From: Bradyrhizobium septentrionale
GTDB taxonomy: Bacteria; Pseudomonadota; Alphaproteobacteria; Rhizobiales; Xanthobacteraceae
NCBI RefSeq assembly: GCF_011516645.4
Contig: NZ_CP088285.1
Span: 6,342,501-6,406,500 of the forward strand
DNA length: 64,000 nucleotides
Direction: 5' to 3'
In this document: piece by piece, positions 19,426 to 26,799 of the stretch
Layout: every line of letters begins with the position of its first letter
Numbering within the stretch: the stretch's first letter is position 1
Notes under the pieces: generated by a model
What the model saw: only the letters and a program-made list of their open reading frames with translations
What the model was told of the DNA's origin: nothing
The model's database searches: none
Program-made: the position numbers and the translations under genes

Positions 19426-20157
19426 CTACGTGAATAGCTCTTGGCCGTGCGCCTCGACATAGGCGGCAAGGCCAAGCGTGTGATCGCGGGCGCGCTTTTC
19501 CGCGAGTTCGGTGTCGCGCGCCTCAAGTGCCTCGATGATCCCGAGATGCTCGGGCAGCGAGGTCGCGGTACGGTCCTTGCGGCCGATCGTGAGCTGGCGA
19601 TAGCCGCGCACATGCAGCAGCAGGTCATTGGTGAGGTCGACCAGCACAGGTGATTCCGACAGCGAGATCAGCGCCTGGTGGAAGGCGATGTTGGCCTTGG
19701 AATATTCCTCGACGTGATCCTGCGGCAGGCGATCGTCGCTGAAATCCTTGAAGAAGTCGCGCAGCGACGAGATGTCCTTCTTGCGCGCGGTGGTCGTGAT
19801 CAGGCGCGCCGCCATGCTCTCCAGCGCCGCCCAGGCGCGGATCATGTCGACGATCTCCGCCTTGGTGCGGCGGACCACCACGATGCCGCGGCGCGGCACG
19901 GTCTTCACGAAGCCGTCCTGCTCGAGCATCGCGATCGCTTCGCGGATCGGCGTGCGACTGACGCCGAGACGCTCGGACAATGCGCGTTCGTCGAGCATCA
20001 CCGGCTCCGGCGTCGCGTAGATGTCCATCTTCAGGATCGCTTCCTTCAAGGCCTCATAGGCCTTGTTCTTGAAGCTGGTCTCCGGCGCGATCCGGACGAT
20101 GGCGATATCTGTGTCAGCCATGTTGGGTGACGCCTTGGTCTGTTTCGGTTCTGGCAC
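19426..20157 (-). CDS. GntR/FadR-family (FCD) regulator, probable repressor of oxalate genes
   Basis: 243 residues. The winged helix-turn-helix covers about residues 30-95 (DERALSERLGVSRTPIREAI ... DGFVKTVPRRGIVVV). The FCD ligand domain follows to the end, with candidate metal ligands in NIAFHQALI, LPEHLGII and RARDHTLGLAA. The start is a GTG at 20157, supported by GAGGAGG 9 bases upstream; an ATG 12 codons later is possible. It is first in gntR-oxc-frc and divergent from the CoA-ligase gene, with operators F and G between. The same palindrome precedes the transporter genes, so it is the best candidate for the protein that binds all of them (inference). The ligand is likely oxalate or an oxalate-derived CoA ester. 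Confidence 0.9.
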   Translation of the reverse strand: MPEPKQTKASPNMADTDIAIVRIAPETSFKNKAYEALKEAILKMDIYATPEPVMLDERALSERLGVSRTPIREAIAMLEQDGFVKTVPRRGIVVVRRTKAEIVDMIRAWAALESMAARLITTTARKKDISSLRDFFKDFSDDRLPQDHVEEYSKANIAFHQALISLSESPVLVDLTNDLLLHVRGYRQLTIGRKDRTATSLPEHLGIIEALEARDTELAEKRARDHTLGLAAYVEAHGQELFT

Positions 20158-20213
20158 GACTCGTCTCCTCCTCTTGGAGACGTCTTCTTAGCAGAAGAAA
20201 TACCCTAGATTTT

Positions 20214-20230
20214 TGGCATGCCAAATACCA
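20214..20230 (-). promoter_or_regulatory. GntR-type operator, site F (gntR-oxc-frc promoter)
   Basis: TGGCAT-GCCAA-ATACCA, exact consensus match. On the minus strand TTGACA lies 3 bp before it, so the operator overlaps the promoter spacer, 57 bp upstream of the gntR start. It implies autoregulation. Confidence 0.78.
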
Positions 20231-20295
20231 GGATGTCAAGCTGCCTATATTTTTCGATATTTTTCGACATCAAGCGACCTTGACAATTACGTTTT

Positions 20296-20312
20296 TGGCA
20301 TACCAAATGCCA
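20296..20312 (+). promoter_or_regulatory. GntR-type operator, site G (CoA-ligase promoter)
   Basis: TGGCAT-ACCAA-ATGCCA, exact consensus match, 26 bp before the ATG at 20338. TTGACA lies at 20280-20285, with the operator just downstream. Confidence 0.78.
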
Positions 20313-20337
20313 CGAAATCTGTCCCAGGAGGAAGCCA

Positions 20338-22467
20338 ATGTCAAATTCTAAGGATGCGGTCCGCAAAATTCTCGATGCGGTCAAGGCCGACAAGCGCACG
20401 AGTCTCACCGCGCCCGAAGGCAAGGTGGTGTGCGATGCCTACGGCATTCCGGTGCCGAAGGAGGGCGTTGCCAAGTCGGCGGCCGAGGCCGCCCGGATCG
20501 CTTCCGACATGGGCTTCCCGGTCGTGATGAAGATCGTCTCGCCCGACATCCTCCACAAGACCGAGGCGGGCGGCGTGGTGGTTGGCGTCAAGACCGCGGC
20601 GGACGCCGAGAAGAGCTACGAGACCATTCTCGCCAACGCCAAGAAATACAAGGCCGATGCCAAGATCGACGGCATCCAGGTCCAGCAGATGCTGGGCGGC
20701 GGCACCGAGGTGATCGTCGGCTCGATCACCGACGGCTCGTTCGGCAAGCTGGTCGCCTTCGGCCTCGGCGGCGTGCTGGTCGAAATCCTCAAGGACATCA
20801 CCTTCCGCCTCGCGCCCGCGACCAAGGACGATGCGCTGTCGATGCTCGACGGCATCCAGGCCCATGAGATGCTGAAGGGCGTGCGCGGCGGTGAGCCGGT
20901 CAATCGCGAGGCCCTCGCCGACGTCATCGTCAAGGTGTCGCAGCTGGTCAGCGATTTCCCCGAAATCGTCGAGCTCGACCTCAATCCGGTGTTCGCCACC
21001 AGCAAGAACGCGATCGCGGCCGACGTCCGCATCGTCGTCGACTTCGACTACAAGCCGCGCCCGGCGCCGCGTCCGACCGAGGAGATCGTCGCGGCGATGA
21101 GCCGCATCATGCAGCCGCAGGGCGTGGCCGTGATCGGCGCCTCCGCCGAGGACGGCAAGATCGGCAACTCGGTGATGAAGAACCTCATCAACGGCGGCTA
21201 CAAGGGCGATATCTATCCGATCCACCCCAAGGCCGAGGAAATTCTCGGCTACAAGGCCTACAAGAGCGTCAAGGACGTCCCCGGCGTGATCGACACGGCG
21301 GTGTTCGCGATCCCCGCGAAATTCGTTGCCGGCGCGCTCGCCGAATGCGGCGAGAAGAAGATCCCCGGCGCGGTGCTGATTCCCTCGGGCTTTGCCGAAG
21401 CCGGGGCGCCCGAGCTGCAGGCCGAGATCGTCGAGGTCGGCAAGAAGTACAATATCCGCCTGATGGGGCCGAACATCTACGGCTTCTACTATACCCCGGC
21501 CAATCTGTGCGCGACGTTCTGCACCGCCTATGACGTCAAGGGCCACGCCGCGCTGTCGTCGCAGTCGGGCGGCATCGGCATGGCGATCATCGGCTTCTCG
21601 CGGTCGGCCAAGATGGGCGTGTCGGCGATCGTCGGCCTCGGCAACAAGTCGGATATCGACGAGGACGATCTGCTCGCCTTCTTCGAGCAGGATCCCAACA
21701 CCAATCTGATCGCGCAGCACTGCGAGGACCTGAAGGACGGCCGCGCCTTCGCCGAAGCCGCCAAGCGCGTCTCCAAGAAGAAGCCGGTGGTCGTGCTCAA
21801 GGCCGGCCGCACCTCGGCCGGCGCCAAGGCTGCCTCGTCGCACACCGGCGCACTTGCCGGCAACGACAAGATCTACGAGGACGTGTTCAAGCAGTCCGGC
21901 GTGATCCGGGCCCGCAGCCTGCGGCAGCTGCTGGAATTCGCCCGCGGCGTGCCGGTGCTGCCGACGCCGAAGGGCGAGAACGTGCTGATCATCACCGGCG
22001 CCGGCGGCTCCGGCGTGCTGCTCTCCGACTCCGTGGTCGACAACGGCCTGTCGCTGATGCAGATGCCGCCGGATCTCGATGCCGCTTTCCGCAAGTTCAT
22101 CCCGCCGTTCGGCGCGGCCGGAAATCCTGTGGATATCACCGGCGGCGAGCCGCCGATCACCTATGTCAACACGGTGAAGCTCGGCCTCTCGGATGAGCGC
22201 ATCCACGCGCTGATCCTCGGCTACTGGCACACCATCGTGACGCCGCCGATGGTGTTCGCGCGCAACATGGTCGAGGTGAAGAAGGAGATGGAGGCGAAGG
22301 GCTTCGTCAAGCCGATCGTCGCCTCGCTCGCCGGCGACGTCGAGGTCGAGGAAGCCGCCGAATATCTCTACCAGAACGGCATTCCGGCCTACGCCTATTC
22401 GACCGAGCTGCCGGTCGAGGTGCTGGGCGCCAAGTACAAGTGGGCGCGCGGCGCGGGCCTGCTCTGA
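20338..22467 (+). CDS. NDP-forming acyl-CoA synthetase, candidate oxalate-CoA ligase
   Basis: 709 residues of the acetyl-CoA synthetase (ADP-forming)/Pat superfamily with beta-alpha domain order. The ATP-grasp domain is at about 1-235 (FPVVMKIVSPDILHKTEAGG ... VELDLNPV), the CoA-binding Rossmann domain at about 250-345 (VAVIGASAEDGKIGNSVMKN), then two succinyl-CoA-ligase-like domains. H502 in SSHTGALAG is the phospho-histidine of the family. AGGAGG lies 7 bases before the ATG. It is divergent from gntR-oxc-frc and shares operator sites, so it probably activates oxalate to oxalyl-CoA to prime the Frc/Oxc cycle. That substrate is inferred. Confidence 0.88.
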   Translation: MSNSKDAVRKILDAVKADKRTSLTAPEGKVVCDAYGIPVPKEGVAKSAAEAARIASDMGFPVVMKIVSPDILHKTEAGGVVVGVKTAADAEKSYETILANAKKYKADAKIDGIQVQQMLGGGTEVIVGSITDGSFGKLVAFGLGGVLVEILKDITFRLAPATKDDALSMLDGIQAHEMLKGVRGGEPVNREALADVIVKVSQLVSDFPEIVELDLNPVFATSKNAIAADVRIVVDFDYKPRPAPRPTEEIVAAMSRIMQPQGVAVIGASAEDGKIGNSVMKNLINGGYKGDIYPIHPKAEEILGYKAYKSVKDVPGVIDTAVFAIPAKFVAGALAECGEKKIPGAVLIPSGFAEAGAPELQAEIVEVGKKYNIRLMGPNIYGFYYTPANLCATFCTAYDVKGHAALSSQSGGIGMAIIGFSRSAKMGVSAIVGLGNKSDIDEDDLLAFFEQDPNTNLIAQHCEDLKDGRAFAEAAKRVSKKKPVVVLKAGRTSAGAKAASSHTGALAGNDKIYEDVFKQSGVIRARSLRQLLEFARGVPVLPTPKGENVLIITGAGGSGVLLSDSVVDNGLSLMQMPPDLDAAFRKFIPPFGAAGNPVDITGGEPPITYVNTVKLGLSDERIHALILGYWHTIVTPPMVFARNMVEVKKEMEAKGFVKPIVASLAGDVEVEEAAEYLYQNGIPAYAYSTELPVEVLGAKYKWARGAGLL

Positions 22468-22490
22468 TCGTCTGATCCATCGAAGACCAC

Positions 22491-22527
22491 AGGCCGCCTC
22501 GGACATCGTCCGGGGCGGCCTTTTTAT
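22491..22527 (+). terminator. Terminator of the CoA-ligase gene
   Basis: Stem AGGCCGCC / GGCGGCCT with further pairing CGGAC/GTCCG in the loop, followed by TTTTATT. It lies 24 bp after the stop codon. Confidence 0.88.
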
Positions 22528-22918
22528 TGAGTCACCCCGTCTGAGCCTTGCCGCCGAGGTGAGCGGGAAAGCGCGGCATCGGCCCGATCGTTGATGCTGG
22601 CCTGTTTTATCCCCTAGTGGCCTAGTTTGATTTTTGGAGTGGCCTGTTTTGAATTAACCGAACGGCAACCAAGGCTTGGCCGTTGTTCTCGGTAGGACTA
22701 CTGGATCGCGCACCGGATGTTCTGGCCTTAGCAATCCTTATGGTCCGCCAAGTGTTCTCTCCCACGATCTAGATCGAAGGGCCTAGTCCTGATCCCAGGG
22801 TTCTCCGTGGGTGAACGGAGCTCCAGCAAGCCAAGGCGCTGCTATCGTCCCCCATAGCATTCCAAATGGAATAAGCCCGCCATCGCAGGGGTTGAAAGCT
22901 GAGGGAGGTCGAGCAGCC
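22528..22918. other. Intergenic region with insertion-sequence-end-like repeats
   Basis: No gene seen. At about 22588-22660 the motif TGGCCTGTTTT / TGGCCTAGTTT / TGGCCTGTTTT occurs three times at spacings of 20-30 bp. Multiple short TGGCC-T direct repeats of this kind are known from the termini of IS21-type elements, so this may be the end of a lost element. No transposase fragment is recognisable. Confidence 0.35.
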
Positions 22919-23221
22919 ATGGAAAGTGAAAGCACGCCTTCAACGGGTGAAACCGCGTGGGAAGCGTTGACATTTGATGAGCCGGTCAACGTCGCGCTAG
23001 CCATATGGGCCGCGCTATTGGTGGCCCACGTCGTTGCAGCGTCGGTGTATTATTGGCGGGAGCAGCGAAGCCCGGAATGGTTGGCCGCTCTTGCGATTGT
23101 GGCCTACTGGCCGATCTTGGTGCTGATCACATGCCTAGGTCTTGCTTTTAAGCACCTGATCCGACCGCTGATCCGGCTAATCAAGCAGTTTAGGCGGCGG
23201 TCCGAGGCCGCCCATGAGTAG
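22919..23221 (+). CDS. Small membrane protein of unknown function
   Basis: 100 residues with two membrane segments (about 24-44, VALAIWAALLVAHVVAASVY; about 53-75, WLAALAIVAYWPILVLITCL) and a basic C-terminus (RLIKQFRRRSE). GGGAGG lies 10 bases before the ATG at 22919, which is preferred over the upstream in-frame ATG at 22811. No family recognised; it sits alone near insertion-sequence-like repeats. Confidence 0.6.
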   Translation: MESESTPSTGETAWEALTFDEPVNVALAIWAALLVAHVVAASVYYWREQRSPEWLAALAIVAYWPILVLITCLGLAFKHLIRPLIRLIKQFRRRSEAAHE

Positions 23222-23252
23222 GGCGCCTCAGTTGGCGGCCTCTTTCCGTTTG

Positions 23253-23522
23253 TTAGTAAGACTGCGCGGGAGTTATTCCAAGCAATTGATGGGCTTTCTC
23301 CGGCGTCATATGAGCGATCTGATCGTCATCGAAGCCCTTCTGCCGTAGCGCTTCCTTTTGAGCCTGCGTAATCATGAAGGGCACTTGCGCGCTCTGTTCT
23401 TTTTTCTCCCAAGGCATCGGCGCTGGGGTCATCATCCACAGTGGCCTATTCATGCCAGCACCCGGTCGTTCGAAAACCAGCCCAGGCTTCCTGCTCCGTC
23501 TTGCGCGGGTTCCGCGCGCCAT
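23253..23522 (-). CDS. Small protein with C-terminal helix-turn motif, function unknown
   Basis: 89 residues from the ATG at 23522. The N-terminus is basic (ARGTRARRSRKPG), the middle is Pro/Met-rich, and the end (MITQAQKEALRQKGFDDDQI, AHMTPEKAHQLLGI) looks like a short UBA-like three-helix motif found in rhizobial hypothetical and primase-related proteins. Start and reality are uncertain; a TTG at 23552 would add 10 residues. Confidence 0.45.
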   Translation of the reverse strand: MARGTRARRSRKPGLVFERPGAGMNRPLWMMTPAPMPWEKKEQSAQVPFMITQAQKEALRQKGFDDDQIAHMTPEKAHQLLGITPAQSY

Positions 23523-23620
23523 CCCTTTTCCCGATCGCGTTCGGCCCAGCAAGGCAGCTTGCCTTTCGCATCTGATGTGCTACTGATATGTTAGATGAGG
23601 GATGATGGAGGGGAGCCGCG

Positions 23621-24418
23621 ATGGAGTTGGCTGCAACAGGGATGACCGACCGCCAGCGCAAATATCGCGCGACCTATCGCGAGCGCGTGGTGGGCTGGTA
23701 CAATGGCTGGCTGCACGTCGTGCTGATCTACACGATCGGCTTCACGGCGCTGTACGTCTACCTGGCCAATGTGCACGACGTGAAGTGGTGGGAATACCTC
23801 ACTATTCCGGCGGTCTTCCTGATTGCAAACTTCTTCGAATGGGCGGTGCATCGCTTCGTCATGCACCGGCCGTCGAACGTGCCGCTGCTGCGCGCGATCT
23901 ACAGCCGCCACACGCTGATGCACCATCAGTTCTTCACCGAGGAGGAAATGCGCTTTGCCGATCATCACGACTGGCGCGTCACCTTCTTCCCGCCTTATGC
24001 GCTGGTGGTGTTCACCCTGATGTCGATCCCGCCGGCGATCGTCGCCGGTCTCGTGATCTCGGCGAATATCGGTTGGCTGCTGATCACCACGACCACGTCG
24101 ATGTACCTGATCTACGAATTCATGCACTTCTGCTGCCACGTCGAGGAAAATGCCTTCGTGCGCAACATGCCGTTCGTCAACACCATCCGCCGGCATCATA
24201 CCGCCCATCACAACCAGTCGATCATGATGGAGCGGAACATGAACCTGACCTTCCCGGTGATGGATTGCCTGTTGGGCACCTCCGATCTCAATCGCGGCCT
24301 GCTCGGCCACATCTTCAACGGCTACAGCACGCGTTACGTGAAGACCGACATGCGACGGACGGCGAGGACGCCGCGGGTCGTGGTGAAGGAGCAATCGGTG
24401 CCGCATGCCGCAGCTTGA
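23621..24418 (+). CDS. Fatty acid hydroxylase/sterol desaturase family protein
   Basis: 265 residues, integral membrane di-iron protein. The eight-histidine signature is visible as HRFVMH (about residue 78), HTLMHH (about 97) and HHTAHH (about 192), with the extra HFCCH near 168. Members hydroxylate or desaturate membrane lipids, carotenoids or sterols; the substrate here is unknown. GGAGGGGAG lies just before the ATG. Its end overlaps the next gene by 14 bp, and two small membrane proteins follow, so the three are probably co-expressed. Confidence 0.85.
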   Translation: MELAATGMTDRQRKYRATYRERVVGWYNGWLHVVLIYTIGFTALYVYLANVHDVKWWEYLTIPAVFLIANFFEWAVHRFVMHRPSNVPLLRAIYSRHTLMHHQFFTEEEMRFADHHDWRVTFFPPYALVVFTLMSIPPAIVAGLVISANIGWLLITTTTSMYLIYEFMHFCCHVEENAFVRNMPFVNTIRRHHTAHHNQSIMMERNMNLTFPVMDCLLGTSDLNRGLLGHIFNGYSTRYVKTDMRRTARTPRVVVKEQSVPHAAA

Positions 24419-24782
24419 ACCAAATCTCGTAGGCCTCGCCTGGTTCGGCCTGCTGTGGAGCGTGTGCTGTATCGGCTTCCTGCAGCTGGCCGGGATGTAT
24501 CCGCTGCGTGGACGCGCCGTTCTGCCGGTGACGGTGACGACGATATTGTGGGTGATGTTGCTCGCCGGCACGCTGGCATTCGCCCTGGTCGAGCTGCGCT
24601 GGACCACGGTCGTTGTCGTGGGCGGTGTGTTGTTCCTGTTCCTGCCCGGGCTGTTTCAGGCGCTGCCGGAATGGTGGCGCGACGGACGGGCGGGATTGCG
24701 CCTGTCCTGCTGCGCCATGATTGCGGCGCTTGCGCTGCTCGTCGGCGTGGCTGCACCGTCTTTTCACATCTGGATGACCTGA
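24405..24782 (+). CDS. Four-helix membrane protein of unknown function
   Basis: 125 residues, nearly all hydrophobic, with about four membrane segments (LAWFGLLWSVCCIGFLQLAG, VTVTTILWVMLLAGTLAFAL, TVVVVGGVLFLFLPGLFQAL, AMIAALALLVGVAAPSFHIW). It overlaps the preceding hydroxylase gene by 14 bp, which argues for translational coupling. No family recognised. Confidence 0.65.
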   Translation: MPQLEPNLVGLAWFGLLWSVCCIGFLQLAGMYPLRGRAVLPVTVTTILWVMLLAGTLAFALVELRWTTVVVVGGVLFLFLPGLFQALPEWWRDGRAGLRLSCCAMIAALALLVGVAAPSFHIWMT

Positions 24783-24794
24783 AGGGAGGTCTCG

Positions 24795-24992
24795 ATGCCA
24801 AGCCACATCAAGCTCATGCTGTCGCTGGCGTGCCTTGCCACGGCGGCCTGCGGATACTTTTTCATGGTCTATCTGGGACAGCGGGGACCGAGCTACGCCG
24901 TTGCTTTCCTCGGCGTGTTTGCCACGGTCGCGATGTGGATATTCCCCGAGGTCGTCAAGAAGGACCTCACGATGCGTCCGCCAAGATCCTGA
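24795..24992 (+). CDS. Small two-helix membrane protein of unknown function
   Basis: 65 residues with two membrane helices (LMLSLACLATAACGYFFMVY and YAVAFLGVFATVAMWIFPEV). GGGAGG lies 6 bases before the ATG, 12 bp after the previous gene. Probably the third member of the 23621-24992 operon. Confidence 0.6.
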   Translation: MPSHIKLMLSLACLATAACGYFFMVYLGQRGPSYAVAFLGVFATVAMWIFPEVVKKDLTMRPPRS

Positions 24993-25032
24993 CAGGGATC
25001 CTGATATGATGCGGCAGCACAGGGAGGATCCG

Positions 25033-25821
25033 ATGGCGAGCTATACCGGGGACCGCACCATCGACGGCATTTCCGTGCTGGTCGACGGCGCGCCGCTGTC
25101 ACAGCATTACGACCAGCTTCGGCTCACCGAACACGGTTTTGAATGGAGCTATGAGGGGCCGGAGCCGGCACAACTGGCCTTCGCGCTGCTCTATGATCAT
25201 CTGCACGACGCCGCAGCGGCGAAGGCGCTGCACGAAGCGTTCATGCAGCGCGTCGTCGCCAATTTCGACAATGAGTGGGAACTTTCCTCCGCCGATCTCG
25301 ACGAGGCGGTCGCGGCGCTGCGGTCCGGGCGGACCCGGCTCGCCGGCGCCGGTGCGATCATCGCGGTCGACCTCGATGATGCAAAGCTTGCGCTGGCGCG
25401 GCAGCTCGGCGCGACGCACGCCGTCAACGCGGCGCGCGAGGACCCGGTCCAGTTCGCAAAGCAGGCGACGCGCGGGCGGGGTGCTGACGTCATCCTCGAG
25501 GCGGCGGGCCATCCGCTGGCGTTTCGGCAGACCGCGGAGGCGGTGCGGCCGGGGGGTGAGGTGATCTGGCTCGGCAAGATCGACGTCACGCAAGACGTGA
25601 GTTTCCGCTGGGGAGCGTTGATGGGCGAGAAGCGATTTCGCCGCTCGAGCTACGGCGGCGCGCGGCCACGGCGCGACTTCCCTTTGCTGGCGCAGGCCTA
25701 TCTCGACGGCAGGCTCAAGCTCGACGAACTGATCACCGGCCGCTGCACCCTCGACGGCATCAATGATAGCTTCGAGGCGTTGCGGCGCGGGCGGTCGATC
25801 CGCACGGTGGTCGAGTTCTAG
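25033..25821 (+). CDS. Chimera: DUF6166 domain joined to C-terminal half of a zinc-type alcohol dehydrogenase
   Basis: 262 residues in one frame. Residues 1-97 resemble a DUF6166 protein (YTGDRTIDGISVLVDGAPLS ... GFEWSYEGPEPAQLAFALL). From about residue 101 it becomes the NAD-binding and C-terminal part of a medium-chain alcohol dehydrogenase (RLAGAGAIIAVDLDDAKLAL, GRGADVILEAAGHPLAFRQT, LITGRCTLDGINDSFEAL). The catalytic zinc domain and the GxGxxG turn are missing, so dehydrogenase activity is impossible in the usual sense. The likely origin is an in-frame deletion at about 25324-25341 that fused two genes. GGAGG lies 5 bases before the ATG, so the DUF6166 part may still be made. Confidence 0.7.
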   Translation: MASYTGDRTIDGISVLVDGAPLSQHYDQLRLTEHGFEWSYEGPEPAQLAFALLYDHLHDAAAAKALHEAFMQRVVANFDNEWELSSADLDEAVAALRSGRTRLAGAGAIIAVDLDDAKLALARQLGATHAVNAAREDPVQFAKQATRGRGADVILEAAGHPLAFRQTAEAVRPGGEVIWLGKIDVTQDVSFRWGALMGEKRFRRSSYGGARPRRDFPLLAQAYLDGRLKLDELITGRCTLDGINDSFEALRRGRSIRTVVEF

Positions 25822-25928
25822 AGCATGATCCGGAAAAGTGGAATCCGGTTTTCCGAACAGATCATGCTCAAACAAAGAGATGAGATCATGATGCGATTCG
25901 ATGTAATCGCATCATGATCTAAAGCTCT
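25821..25928. repeat. Dispersed palindromic repeat, family R2 (copy 1)
   Basis: Two nested palindromes: GAGCATGATCCGGAAAAGTG ... CCGGTTTTCCGAACAGATCA..GCTC, and GATCATGATGCGATT ... AATCGCATCATGATC. A second copy, with its second half more diverged, is at 50231-50322. This resembles rhizobial intergenic mosaic elements (RIME-like), a comparison from memory. Confidence 0.82.
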
Positions 25929-26692
25929 CACAGCGTCGAACGCGCAAAGCTTTCGATGTAGTCGATCAGGCTGTCGGACGCCGCGCCAGCGGCGTCGACG
26001 TGGCGCTCGGCGACGGCTTCGGCGACATCGGCATGCAGCCGCGCCGCGAGCGGCAGGTCGGCGGCTTCCTTGTAATGCTGGTACCAGAACCGGCGCGACA
26101 GGCCATGCATCAGGCCCATGGCGCGGGTCGCGAACTCGTTGCGTGATGCCGCGGAGATCAGTGTGTTGAACTGGTGATCCAGCCGCATGAACAGCAGATC
26201 GTCGGATTTTTCCGCCGCGCGCCGCATGCCGGCGGCGATCTCGGAAAACTGCGCGCGCTGCTCGCTGGTGGCGCGCTCGGCGGCGCCGCGCGCCATCAGC
26301 CGTTCCAGCTCGCGCCGGACCTCGAGCAGGCGGAGCTGGGCCCGCAGGTCGATCTCGGACACCAGCACGCCGCGACGGGCCAGGATGTTGACGAGGCCGT
26401 CGCGCGACAGCCGCTGCAACGCCTCGCGGATCGGGGTACGGCCGATGTCGAGCCGCTTGGCGAGCACGAGCTCGGAGAGCGCGGTGCCGGGCGGCAGTTG
26501 CAGGGTCACGATCAGCTCTTCCAGCTCGGCATAGGCGCGATCGGTGAGGGTGACATCGCCTTGCGGGAGTGGGGCCTGCGCGGCAGCGCGCGGCTTACCG
26601 GCGGCGGACGATTGCCGCGCCGGCCGGCGGCTCCCTGCTGCGCGCGCGCGCACCGTGCTGGATCGCTTGTTCGAATCGGCCATCGGGGTCAC
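25928..26692 (-). CDS. GntR-family (FCD) transcriptional regulator
   Basis: About 254 residues. A long basic, low-complexity N-terminus (about 45 residues, rich in R/A/P) precedes the winged helix (AELEELIVTLQLPPGTALSE ... LAKRLDIGRTPIREALQRLS). An FCD-type ligand domain follows (LDHQFNTLISAASRNEFATR, HADVAEAVAERHVD). The start may be GTG at 26692 or ATG at 26683; neither has a clear ribosome site. It lies 107 bp downstream of the MFS gene on the same strand and probably controls it. Confidence 0.82.
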   Translation of the reverse strand: MTPMADSNKRSSTVRARAAGSRRPARQSSAAGKPRAAAQAPLPQGDVTLTDRAYAELEELIVTLQLPPGTALSELVLAKRLDIGRTPIREALQRLSRDGLVNILARRGVLVSEIDLRAQLRLLEVRRELERLMARGAAERATSEQRAQFSEIAAGMRRAAEKSDDLLFMRLDHQFNTLISAASRNEFATRAMGLMHGLSRRFWYQHYKEAADLPLAARLHADVAEAVAERHVDAAGAASDSLIDYIESFARSTL

Positions 26693-26799
26693 GCGTGCTG
26701 GTGTACAGCAGATATCTCACACGCCCCGATGGCACTGACAAGGCCAGTCGATCAGCGCGACGCCGAATCCGGCCGCATGCGGCGAACAGCAGCGCATCA

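Noticed and set aside
20341..22506. 721-codon open frame antisense to the CoA-ligase gene
   Set aside because: It is the complementary-strand shadow of a high-GC gene with clear domains on the plus strand. It has Arg/Asp/His-rich composition and no recognisable motif.
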